Source of the DNA: Psophocarpus tetragonolobus
Taxonomy: Eukaryota > Streptophyta > Magnoliopsida > Fabales > Fabaceae
Assembly: GCA_037954015.1 (NCBI GenBank)
Contig: CM075693.1
Coordinates: 4,870,001 to 4,934,000 of the forward strand
Length of the DNA: 64,000 nucleotides
Reading direction: 5' to 3'
Shown here: positions 36,304 through 46,799 of the stretch, one piece after another
Numbering within the stretch: position 1 is the stretch's first letter
How the letters are laid out: each line of letters begins with the position of its first letter
Program-made: the position numbers and the translations under genes
Notes under the pieces: generated by a model
Database searches by the model: none
The model's input: only the letters and a program-made list of their open reading frames with translations
What the model was told of the DNA's origin: nothing

Positions 36304-39039
36304 TTACATATCACCATCGGTTGGTTGAGAGCATCCTACATCAGCATGCAAAGGGCAACTTCTTCGATTATGACCCTCTTGTCCACATCGGCGACATTTA
36401 TTTTTTTTCTGTGTTTGTGACTCAGTAAAATTCATTTCATTTCTTATCCTCGTTGACTTTGGACGTCCTTTTCCTCGAACAGCAGAATGGTTTGGGATAA
36501 GAGTCCAACTTTCTTCATTTTGAGGGATCAACTCGTCATTCCCAAGAGGAAACCATTGACCAGAGTATGCGCATGATGAAGTCATTCGTGTATACTTCAT
36601 CAACAAATTGATAATAGTCTAAACTAATTGCACCACACACAGCAATTACATGTGAACAAGGGTAATGGAAAGCTTGGAATCGCCCACATTGGCAGTATTT
36701 GTCGTTCAAGTTAACAACCCATTTTTGTCCTCCACGTTGAGTCAGTGGATTAAAGGCGTCTTCGACTTCGAATCTAGTCGTTTCGATATTGTACTGACGG
36801 ACTATATGGGAACAAGCGTCTTGTTGGTTTTTACGCAATGCTTGCATCAATTTATCGCAATAGACCTTTCCAGCTTCCAATTGGGACCTACCATGGGATC
36901 CTCTTTCGACAAAATATGCAACACATTTACTATATGTTGACCTTACCAAAGCACTGATGGGAATATTCCTACAATCCTTGAACACTTTGTTAACGCACTC
37001 AGACAAATTAGTTGTCATGTATCCATACCTGTAACCTTTTGTATCGTATGCCATACTCCATTTTTGCTTCGATATGTCATTTATCCAACTACCTACTTCA
37101 GTGCTTTGCTGACAAAATTTTTCAAAGTTTCTGTCAAATATATGCATGCATGGAGTGTAAGCTGCAAAACAACACAATACAATGGCTCGTTTATAATAAT
37201 AAAAAATACAGTTGAAAAAAAATGTCATGTGGATAAAAAGAAGTCATACCTAATTTTATCAACAATTTTTTCTGTGCCATATTTTTAAATCGGGTGTTGA
37301 AATTACTTGCAATATGGCGTATGCAATACTTATGATAAGCATATGGTGGTTGCCATCCTAATGCCTCATTTTGCACAGCAGACTTAATCCCAGCATGCCG
37401 ATCAGAATTAGACAGATTCCTTGTTTTTGTGTCACATGCAGTCGTATGTGGGATAGGAACCAAGACCACGAGGACGAGTTTTCACTTTCAACCACAGCAA
37501 AAGCTAAAGGTAATACATTGCTATTTCCATCTTGTGTGGTTGCGATTAACAACGTTCCACGATACTTTCCATATAAATGTGTTCCATCAACCTGTATCAA
37601 CGACTTACAGTAGTTAAAGGCATCAGCACACTGCTTAAATGTCCAAAACACTCTTTCAAACTGTTGGTATTGACAGTAACCTCGGTTGCCAACAACAAGA
37701 TCATCATGACATATTTGATAGAAAAAACCTGGCGATTTACTTTCAATGAATTTCAAAAATGTTGGAAGAGTCACGAATGATTCATCCCAGTCCCCATAAA
37801 CATGCACAATTGCTTTTTGTTTTGCTTTCCATGCTTTCCTGTATGATATCTTGTATCCATATTGACTACAAATTCTCTCCTGAATCAAATTAATTCTTAA
37901 GGATGGATCTGAACCAACCATTCCTAAAAAAATTAAAAAGTTAACAACAAATGATAATAAATTAATTTAAATATTACGTTACATATGGACAAGTAACCAA
38001 ACCTGATATCAAGTTACTAATGAAAGTTGAGTTTAATTTTTTGTGGTCTTGTGCCACTGCCGGATTGAGACATTGATGATCTCCACCCCATTGAGTAACC
38101 GTCCAATTGACTGTTTTCCGAGACAAAATTGCCCTCATATAAAATGGACACCCATCTTTATGGTTGGGACATTTGATAATGTATTTCGAACTTTTTGACT
38201 CCACAACATGATACGTTTGATGTGTTCGCATTGAATATTGTATCAGCGCATTTTTTAGATCTTCTTTTGTGTCAAACTGTAGACCTTTGTACAATGCATC
38301 TCCAATATTCCATGACTCATGCAACTCTTCGCCTAAAATATCTTCTTCATCAGGATGCAACCAATTAATGTGTGTATAATGAGCTGCATCAGTCCAAGGT
38401 GGACGTTGCCCTGCAACTGTAACAGTATTGTTATTCATGTGTATGTTATTCAACAAATTAAACTAGTAAACCGTAAAGAAAATAATTATTTTTGTTAAAC
38501 ATACCTTGTTCCACATTTGTTACCGACAATAACTCCATATTACGAGTTTCATTGTCATCAGTATCAGATGAATTACCATCAATTGAAACGTCATTTTCTT
38601 CATCAGATGTTTCCTCACCACATGATTCACCAACAACATCATCATCATCTACTTCAACTATGTCAGAACTCATTATACCAGTGTCTACTGCAGTGCCTAA
38701 ACTACTACCAGCTGATGATTTATGAACATACAATTCTATTATATCAACATTATTTTGTTGTTCAAATGCATTAAACATAATTTCAATATCTTCATCATCA
38801 ACAATTTGTAGTGACACATATTTTCCAGAAAATAAAAATCTACAAGTTAGAGATGATATAAATTCATTTAATGGCATTTTTAACTTTTCCTTAATTTTGT
38901 TTTTCAACGAAGTAAAACTGATATGACGCGTAATTCTAATTGCTCTTCTACTCCCTTAAAAAATAACACCTTCGTCTCCTTCGTACATTCTTCCATCACT
39001 ATAAATGAAGGTGACAATTGGAGCAGACATAATATTCAT
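36304..39039 (-). pseudogene. MULE transposase gene (MuDR type), one nonsense codon and two frameshifts
   Basis: Minus-strand exons: 39039-38505, 38410-38003, 37923-37249 and 37161-36304. Domains in order: an N-terminal region from 'MSAPIVTFIYSDGRMYEGDE'; an acidic stretch; a MuDR-type DNA-binding region ('GLQFDTKEDLKNALIQYS', 'CPFYMRAI'); the MULE transposase catalytic domain ('IQVDGTHLYGKYRG', first acidic residue in VDGTH); a SWIM finger ('CQCGRFQAFHYPCSHVIAVC'); and a CCHC knuckle ('CRRCGQEGHNRRSC'). Lesions: TAA at 38958-38956 after 'GVIF', an apparent one-base loss near 37410 between 'GICLI' and 'SDRHAGI', and a one-base shift near 36565 before 'AYSGQWFPLGN'. The otherwise clean reading suggests recent decay. 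A leader intron probably ends at the AG before 39049. Confidence 0.88.
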
Positions 39040-39279
39040 AAATGTACCTACAAATAAATAATAAAGTAAATTTAAACATAAAAAATAGAGTTATAAAAGC
39101 AATTTGTTTTTAAAAATATTTAAAAACACACAAAATTTACACATTACGTTTTTTACCTGAACAATTGGACTGTAACGTAAACCTTTGTTTTATGTCGGTG
39201 CAACTACGTCGGCGGTTCTCTGTGTCGAACGGCTATGCGGTTCTGTGGGGCGACGAGGGATTAAATAGCAACTGCACGT

Positions 39280-39785
39280 AAACCGCAGTTCGCACTTGCG
39301 GTTTAACGGAAAAATATTATTTAATTCAAACCGCAAGTCGCATCTGCGGTTTTATGTCAGTAGAAACACGGGTCATTTTTGCAACCGCTGGGTAAAGGGG
39401 GGGGCCGGTTAAACCCCCGTAAAACCGCAAGTCTGACTTGCGGTTTTACGACGAAAAATATTATTTAATTCAAACCGCAAATCGTATCTGCGGTTTTATG
39501 TGCGTAAAAAACCGCGCTTGTTCCTCAATATCCGCACCCGTTCGTTGCAACCGCTGGGTAAAGGGGGGGCCGGTTAAACCCCAGTCAAACCGCAAGTCTG
39601 ACTTGCGGTTTTACATGCATCGTTTTCTGTTGCTTTTTACCCATTGGATAACAAGACGGTGCTGGTCAAAGACCAGTCAAACCGCAATTCAGACTTGCGG
39701 TTTTACTGGGGCGTTTTTCCACGCTGGCTTCCACGTAATGACGTTGCTGACGGGGCAATGAAACCGCAATTCGTAGTTGCGGTTT
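39280..39785. repeat. Seven 25-bp AAACCGCA palindromes in the right TIR and subterminal region
   Basis: Palindromes start at 39280, 39328, 39422, 39472, 39587, 39679 and 39761, each 25 nt and mirroring the left set in number and approximate spacing. Confidence 0.9.
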
Positions 39786-39888
39786 GACCGAGTCAACCAC
39801 CAAAACAGACCCACGCTGATAATATGTTTCAAAACAGACCCATACCGGTAATTTTTTTAAAAAACAAACCCACTTGGGTCAATCAGCC
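39375..39888 (-). repeat. Right terminal inverted repeat of the MULE
   Basis: Inverted partner of 33064-33575. It ends ...CAATCAGCC directly before the 10-bp target duplication. Confidence 0.92.
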
Positions 39889-39898
39889 ATACATATGG

Positions 39899-42804
39899 TG
39901 TAAAAGAGTTTGACACTAATATTTGATTATAATCCTTTATTTATGACTTTTAAAGTATTAATTGGTGAAATCAATAAACTTATCATAAATAAAAGATTAT
40001 GATTAAACGTCAGTGTATAACTTTTTACATTGATAATGCATAAATTTTTTCTTTTTGTTTAATCTTTTAAAATAAAAACAAATCTGTTTGTTTCAACGAT
40101 ATATTTTAACCTTTTTAAACTCGATTAATACAAACTAATTTGATCTTCTCTTGCTTGGTTGATCCATTGGGTCGACAGAAGCATTATGGTGATGATAGTT
40201 CAACCCATAAGTCTCATGTGGTTTTTATAACACTATTCTCTACATGATTAAAATTATTGAAAATTATTTTTTTAAGTTTTTAACATAAATGAGTATAGAA
40301 AACTATTATGAGAAGCAAAATCTTTCAAAATTGGTGTTTTAATTAATTCTAATTAATTATGTAGTCTTATATTTATGAAACAACTACAATTTTGATAAAA
40401 AATATTGCCAAGTTCACTAATTTTTATTATTTTTAAATAGGATGAAAATTATTTTAAAAATAATTAAAAACCAACTCAACCATTATAACCTAATACATTA
40501 AACATATTTCTATTTTTAAATATTTCAAAATAAAAAGAAAATTGTTCATACTGTCAATCCTAAAAAAAAAAAACACTTTTAGGAGTTAAGGAAGAAAAAT
40601 GTTTATAAATAATAATTGGTTTCGACTTCTAAGTTATGTGAAACTTCGGATGTACTATGATCACCGCATCCGATGTATTGTCTGTTCTAAAACTTGTAAA
40701 CTCTGTCGTTCTGAAAAACACCTCATTAGGTTAAAGAAAGAAATTGTTTATAAATCACCTATCTCAAGACATTGCCTTCAAGATATTGTTAACTTTAAAG
40801 CTCGTTTATTTCGTAAGGGGAAAAAAACTATATCAATCATCCCTAACTATCCCATGCAGAGTTAAAATAACTTTAGTCTAAAAATGGGCTCAGTATTTGT
40901 TTGTCACTCATATAAATATAGAGAAATCCCGATGATTTATCCCCTTGAATTCCCAATACTAATTATGTTTTTATTAGTTATAAACCAGCAGTACTATTGA
41001 TTTTCCCAGTAATCACATTCTCTTTCTTATTCCTGAGTGGATTTTTTTTTCTTGGTCAACCATTAAAGAGTTGACGCCATCAAGTCTATATCCAACAAGA
41101 AGACAAGGGCTGAATACTGAATAGCAGGCTACTCAATTAGGAGTCTAAAATCTGAGTGAAGTACTTAAATTAAAAATAAGAATTTTGTAAACGAAAATAT
41201 GAAATTATTAACCTATTATAAGAACAATGAAAATAAATTAATAGTGAGCACAATAAAAAAGACGCCACGAAATAAGAAATAAAAAATATCATGTCCAATA
41301 CTAACCTAATGAACCTAGTCAAAAATCAGTGAGACCAAAATGAAGTGTTCTTGCGAAGGTTAATTAGTTACTAGCTCCTTTACATGCCATTATTTAACTA
41401 TGATTAAGTGTTCTTCTGAATGCTATAAAAAAAGTGTCCTTGTGAAGTTTAATTCTTTTTTTCTTTTGTAGCATCTATTTTATTGTGTTCACTATTTATT
41501 TTCATTGTTCTTATAATTTTGTTAATCAAACTTTCTATATTTTCGATTACAAAAATTCTTATTTTTAATTGAAGTACCGTGATTGATATTTTAGACTGCT
41601 TCCATGCTATTAGACCCTTGTCTCCTTGATGGGCTATATATTGTTTTAGACGGGTTAAGATTCTTTCTAATTTTTTTTTCTGGATTACTAAACTTTTGAC
41701 TGCATAAAAGTTATATCTTATCAAATTTATATAATCTCTATTTAATTAACTTTTTTAAAAGTATAGAAAATGAGAGAAAATAAAAGAAAATAAACAAAAA
41801 AAAATAGAGAGGATCCTTACTCGTTTTAGATCTGGTGACAGATAATTTCTTTTAGCATTTTCTTATTTCCTACTCACATTCTTCAATATTTACAATTTTC
41901 TGCAAAATCCTAAAACACTCTCACCCTCTTTTACACTAAGTTTTTTAACAAAACATCACTAAGTTTCATGGTTACACATGCACCTGTGCCCATTTTTTTG
42001 AAAAATTACATTAATTTCTCCATTTCGTACTTTTACACTCTTTAAACATATATGTTTTTTTTCCTTCTATTTTTAGAAACTTTCTCTGTCACGTATGTTC
42101 GAAAAGAGTGTAAGTAGTCTTTCAAAGGTGACGTAGAAATACGCATGCAACCGTGAAGGTAAGTAATGCTTTGTCAAAAAACTTAAGATAAAAAAGGTAA
42201 AAGTATTTTGAAGTTTTGCAAAAAAAAAAAATTGTAAATATTAAGGAGTAAGAATAGTGTCAACAAAATTAACTTGACAGGTTGATGAAGAAAAAGAAAT
42301 CCACTAGGGAGAAGAAAGAAAGAACATGATTATTTATTTATTAGGAGAATCAAAGTCATGTTTGTTCAAAAGTATTTTTTTTTTACATATTGTTTATATT
42401 AACTGTTAAAACATAATTGTGTGGAGTCCCTCCAAGAAATTTATCCTCGAAGGCTGAGAAAATTGGGCTTTGGTCTTTTAAGTTGTATTACTTTGCATTT
42501 TAGGATTAACTTATTCTACCAAATGCAACTTTGAAGACTAAATTGGTGGACAAAATACAATTTGGAGAACTATTCCGATAAGCAAAATTAAAGTTTTAAG
42601 AACCGTTTTATTAGGAATGAATTATGCATTAATTGATGTAGAAGTGAAGTAGAAGAGAGAAACAGAAACTGAAACAAAAGGAGAACTAAAATTAATAATA
42701 CTGACGGTACACAAAGCACTTTGGAATAATCTAAAATTTTGTGATGAAGCAAGTTGGAAGATTATTTATTGGAAACTAAAAAAGAAAAACAGAAAATGAA
42801 GGAC
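39899..42804. other. Intergenic region between the MULE and the second PR-10 gene
   Basis: AT-rich with no supported gene. The frame at 40599-40865 (+) has two C-x2-C pairs ('CIVCSKTCKLC') but no recognisable domain and no codon bias I can judge, so it is not called. The last few hundred bases lie downstream of the PR-10 stop. Confidence 0.5.
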
Positions 42805-43366
42805 TTAGTTGTAGGCATTAGCGAGAATGAAATGTTCAATAGTGTTGGTGAAGCGAGCAGATCTGTCCTTGCTAGTGTTGACATATTGTTGAGCAAGTTG
42901 GTAATCACCTTTGGTATAGAATTTGCTTGTAGACTTGACAATGGTTCCTCCATCTGGGGTTGCCACTAATTTGTACTCATAACATATCTTCTCAAATGCC
43001 TCGGATAGTGTACTCCCTTCAATCACACTATAGTTGTACACATAGTTTTGTGTGTCAATTGCATCTACGCGGTGCTTCACATATCCTAAGCCTGTTCAGT
43101 GTTCACAAATTGACACCATCAAGAGTGTTCCAAAAATATATGGTTATGATGAACATTATTAATTAATTAATGTACTTACCTTGAGCAAGAGTAAGGTTCT
43201 TGATGGTTCCTGGCCCTCCGTCTCCTTCAATGGTTTCGACGCTCTTAATGAAGTTGGGCAATGCTTTTGGCAACACATTGCTGGAATCTAGGACAATCGC
43301 TTTGTACAATGTTGCAGCGGAGACAGGGGTAACGTGTTCGCTTTCACACGTTATGATACCCATCAT
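42805..43366 (-). CDS. PR-10 / Bet v 1 family protein, 156-157 aa
   Basis: Second complete Bet v 1-fold gene. Exons 43366-43180 and 43091-42805, with an 88-bp intron at the same codon position and phase as in the gene at 20771-21354. Two adjacent ATGs exist (43366 and 43363). The second gives the family-typical start MGIITCESEH, the first adds one Met. The glycine-rich loop is the canonical GDGGPG (residues 47-52 counted from the second ATG). 'GYVKHRVDAID' and 'ICYEYKLVATPDGG' are typical core motifs. The C-terminus 'IEHFILANAYN' matches the PR-10 end helix. It is intact and probably expressed. It sits 215 bp from a non-autonomous MULE on its promoter side, which could affect expression. Confidence 0.93.
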
Positions 43367-43932
43367 TTCTGACAAGAGATAAACAAAGGACCAGAACCGA
43401 TTAACAATATCTTTTACTCTCTCTTTGCCTCTTCATATTAATATATTATTATATCTGCTGTTATTTTTATTTTTTATTAATTAATATATTATATTTGCAG
43501 TGTTTTCATCCACAAATTTCTTGTCATTATATATAGATAGTTAATATCTGGCAATGGTATACATTTTATTATTTTAATTGTAGCATTCTTAGCTGATTGA
43601 CCCAAGTGAGTTTATTTTTTAAAAAAATTACTAGTATGGGTCTGTTTTGAAAAATATTACCAACATGGGTCTATTTTGGGTGGTTGACTCGGTCAAACCG
43701 CAACTCTGAATTGCGGTTTCGTTGTCACGTCAGCAAAGTGATTACGTGGAAGCCAGCGTGGAAAAACGACTACGAGACCGCAAGTGGGAATTGCGGTTTG
43801 ACTGAAAACACAGAAAACGATGCCTGTAAAACCGCAAGTCGCATCTGCGGTTTCAATTAAATATTATTTTTATCATAAACCGCAAGTGCGAACTGCGGTT
43901 TATGTTAAATATAATATTTAAATATCATCAAA

Positions 43933-44004
43933 GTGGTTGTGGTTTAATGGTGAGAATTTGATGTTGTAGTTGTGGAGACTCGGGCTCGAATCCCAGCAGC
44001 CACA
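43933..44004 (+). pseudogene. tRNA-His-derived sequence, copy 1
   Basis: 72 nt. The acceptor strands GTGGTTG and CAGCCAC pair with one G-U. The A box (TGGTTTAATGG) and B box (GGCTCGAATCC) fit pol III consensus. Aligned from memory with plant tRNA-His, the anticodon loop reads TTGTAGT, so GTG has become GTA. The anticodon stem is weakened, so it is probably not a functional tRNA. Confidence 0.8.
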
Positions 44005-44111
44005 CATAAAACCGTAAGTTCATTTGCGGTTTGAATTAAATATTACTTTTATCATAAACCGCAAGTGCGAACTGCGGTTTATGTTAAATATAATATTTAA
44101 ATATCATGAAA

Positions 44112-44183
44112 GTGACTGTAGTTTAGTAGTGAGAATTTCACGTTGTGGTTGTAGAGACCTGGGCTCGAATCCCAGTAGTCACA
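44112..44183 (+). pseudogene. tRNA-His-derived sequence, copy 2 (GTG anticodon kept)
   Basis: 72 nt. Acceptor GTGACTG pairs with TAGTCAC (one G-U). The B box is GGCTCGAATCC. The anticodon loop TTGTGGT keeps GTG (His). It is the copy closest to a normal tRNA-His, with changes in the acceptor and anticodon stems. Confidence 0.8.
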
Positions 44184-44280
44184 CACTGTTTTAATTAAAA
44201 TCACCTGACTTACTTTTTTATCCTATAAAAGTGAAAAAAATAAGTCATGTGATTTAAATCCGACATCAATTAAAACAATG

Positions 44281-44352
44281 TGTGGCTGCTAGGACTCGAG
44301 CCCAAGTCTCCACAACTACAATATGAAATTTTCACCATTAAACTACAACCAC
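44281..44352 (-). pseudogene. tRNA-His-derived sequence, copy 3
   Basis: 72 nt, inverted partner of copy 2 in the right arm. The loop on the minus strand reads TTGTAGT (GTA). The B box has GGCTCGAGTCC, and the acceptor pairs GTGGTTG with CAGCCAC. Confidence 0.78.
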
Positions 44353-44460
44353 TTTGATTACATTTAAATATTATATTTAACATAAACCGCAGTTCGCACT
44401 TGCGGTTTATGATAAAAGTAATATTTAATTCAAACCGCAAATGCAACTTACGGTTTTATG

Positions 44461-44532
44461 TGTGGCTGCTGGGATTCGAGCCCAAGTCTCCACAACTACA
44501 ACATCAAATTCTCACCATTAAACCACAACCAC
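44461..44532 (-). pseudogene. tRNA-His-derived sequence, copy 4
   Basis: 72 nt, inverted partner of copy 1 and nearly identical to it. The loop is TTGTAGT (GTA) and the B box is GGCTCGAATCC. Confidence 0.78.
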
Positions 44533-44883
44533 TTTGATGATATTTAAATATTATATTTAACATAAACCGCAGTTCGCACTTGCGGTTTATGATAAAAATA
44601 ATATTTAATTGAAACCGCAGATGCGACTTGCGGTTTTACCGGCATCGTTTTCTGTGTTTTCAGTCAAACCGCAATTCCCACTTGCGGTTTCGTAGTCGTT
44701 TTTCCATGCTGGCTTTCACGTAATCACTTTGCTGACGTGACAACGAAACCGCAATTCAGAGTTGCGGTTTGACCGAGTCAACCACCCAAAACAGACCCAT
44801 GCTGGTAATATTTTTCAAAGCAGACCCATACTGGTAATTTTTTTAAAAAATAAACCCACTTGGGTCAATCAGCCAGCATTCTT

Positions 44884-46160
44884 TCTTTGTTTTTTTGTGT
44901 CTATTTATTTTTTAAAAATTGTGTAATGCACGAGTACTACACCTAATATGATTTCCCATTTAACAATTTCTGTTGTTTTTTAACAAACATTTTAAATAAT
45001 TTTCTATTATTATTTTAATAAACTGCATTTTTGGATAAAAAGGTTCCTGTTACTTATATATTCATTTAACATAGCATAATTTTAATAGTCGTCATAAATT
45101 TGTTATTGTTACTATTTTATATTTTAGTTATATAATTGTTACATCGTATAATTTTAAGTTATATTCTTTGGATTGTTTGATTCTTTAGATTGTTTGATTA
45201 AGTAGACATTATTTATTTGTATATTTTAATTAGATAATTGTTAAATTAATTGTTACTTATGTAGCCCATAAAAAATTGTTACTTATATATAATTTGATTA
45301 AAATAATCGTTTGATTAAGTATATATAGAATTTTTATATTATTATGAAAAATTATGGTGTATATTTTTATTTTTAATAATAATATATTATCTTAATAATA
45401 AATTATATTAATAATATTACAAATATAATCTACATGCAATTCCGGCCAAGTATTTCCCCGTGGTCTTTCAATATATTTATAATACTTTATTTTACAAAAA
45501 TAATCTAAATTCAAATTTATTAAATTAATCAATTGTTAATATATATAACTTATGATGTTAATTAATATGTAGTAAGAAGTTTTTTAATTATAAATATTTT
45601 TTTTAAATTAATCCTGAAAAGTTTTCTAAACTTTTATTTTATTTTCTTTTAGACTCGTCTAAGTGTTATAATTTTTTTAGTTTAGAATTCAGAAAGACAA
45701 AATTAGATTAGAAAGATGACTGTCAAACAAAATGTCAATATCAATAATTTTAAGATTGATTTGAAATAAATGAAAATTTATTTAAATTATAATTTTTAAA
45801 AAAAATATATATAACCTTTTTAAAAATATATATATAACCTTTTTAATTTTTTTTTAAAAAATATATATAATTTTTTAAAAGTAAAATTACAAATTTTTTA
45901 AATATATCTATTTTATTATTGTAGCCCATAACCAAGATCTGCTAAATTTTATAGATTTAATGGATATTTGATAAAATATTTTATGAAACAAAATTGTTAA
46001 ATCTAGAAAAAAGTTGAATAAAATTATAACAAACTTTTAAAAACTATTTAAAAAGCATTTTTTTAGGAAGCTTATATAATAATCTTTTTATAGATCTATT
46101 TGGAATAAAACTAGTTTTATAAAGTATAAATGCTCAAATAAAAAGTAAGGAAGAAACTTA
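44884..46160. other. AT-rich intergenic region
   Basis: No gene recognised. It contains runs of TATATA and T/A blocks. Confidence 0.5.
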
Positions 46161-46551
46161 GTATTTGTTTGGCAACAATAAAATTGTTTTAGTATTTTAG
46201 TTTTTAAAAACTAAAAAACTTGCTTGGATAGTGTTTTCTGAAAACAGTTCTGATTTTTTAGTTTTTAAAACTAAAAAATTGGAATGACTGAAAGTAGTTT
46301 TGCTTTTCAGTTTTCTATTTTTGTTTTGAAAACTTAAAATATAGTCAAAATATATTGTTTTTTTGCTTTTCATTAATGAAATTCTAATAAACATGAACAA
46401 GTTTTTTCATTTTTACATCTTCAAAATAGTTTTCAAATATCACTTGTCAAACAAGTTTTTTTTTTTCGTTTTTTCCTGAAAACAGTTTTTGAAAACTATT
46501 TTTAAAAACTCTTTTCAAAAACTAAAAAACAAAACCAAACTAATCAAACCC
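46161..46551. mobile_element. MITE-like element, copy 1 of a pair
   Basis: Flanked by TTA on both sides. The left end is GTATTTGTTTGGCAACAAT, and the reverse complement of the right starts GGGTTTGATTAGTTTGG. Interior blocks such as TAGTTTTCTATTTTTGTTTT and GCTTTTCATTAATGA recur at 48250-48653. TTA duplication and TTTGG ends suggest PIF/Harbinger. Confidence 0.65.
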
Positions 46552-46799
46552 TTAGTTTTGATAATGATTCATTCAAGTTAAATTACGTTTAGTTTCTTTC
46601 AAATATCTTATGTAAAATTTTACTATTTCAAACTGAAATAATAAAAGTATTTTTATAACTATTTTTAGTTTCCAACGAGTATTCTTAAACCACTTTTAAT
46701 TATTGATAATTGTCAGATTTTTATTATTTTATTAATGAAAATTTGTTAATTGTCTCTTTTTCTAAATTTTTTTCCAAAGTTTTAGACTCATTATTTTGT

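Larger units (their letters stand above)
33064..39888. mobile_element. Complete Mutator-like element (MULE) carrying a PMD gene and a transposase gene
   Basis: A 6825-bp element is flanked by the perfect 10-bp direct repeat ATACATATGG (33054-33063 and 39889-39898). Termini start GGCTGATTGACCCAAGTG on both sides in opposite orientation. Inverted homology is strong over about 510 bp (33064-33575 versus 39375-39888) and continues weakly about 150 bp further inward. The two internal genes converge, PMD from the left and transposase from the right, with 178 bp between their stops. Each TIR seems to supply the promoter of one gene. Long TIRs, a 9-11-bp duplication and a MULE/SWIM transposase are the defining traits of Mutator-like elements. 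Both genes carry disabling lesions, so it is no longer autonomous. Confidence 0.93.
43695..44770. repeat. Array of AAACCGCA palindromes in the small MULE
   Basis: Twelve palindromes of about 25 nt, for example at 43695-43719 and 44746-44770, with the same arms as in the large MULE. They lie between and outside the tRNA-like units. Some have decayed arms, such as AAACCGTAAG near 44008. Confidence 0.88.
43591..44874. mobile_element. Non-autonomous MULE (foldback) carrying four tRNA-His-derived units
   Basis: A 1284-bp element is flanked by the 9-bp direct repeat AGCATTCTT (43582-43590 and 44875-44883). Its termini (AGCTGATTGACCCAAGTG and the inverted GGCTGATTGACCCAAGTG) match those of the large MULE at 33064-39888. 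The whole element is one inverted repeat centred near 44230. Each arm holds two tandem ~180-bp units (starts 43827 and 44007 in the left arm), and each unit is two AAACCGCA palindromes, an AT spacer and a 72-nt tRNA-like sequence. No protein is encoded, so it must have moved using transposase from a relative. It lies upstream of the PR-10 gene at 42805. Confidence 0.92.

Noticed and set aside
40599..40865. 88-residue frame with C-x2-C pairs
   Set aside because: No recognised domain, no splice partners, no homologous copy in the window. Chance cysteines cannot be excluded.
43933..44532. Four functional tRNA genes
   Set aside because: Anticodon stems are mismatched, three copies lost the His anticodon, and all sit inside a transposon. 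They are better called tRNA-derived pseudogenes.
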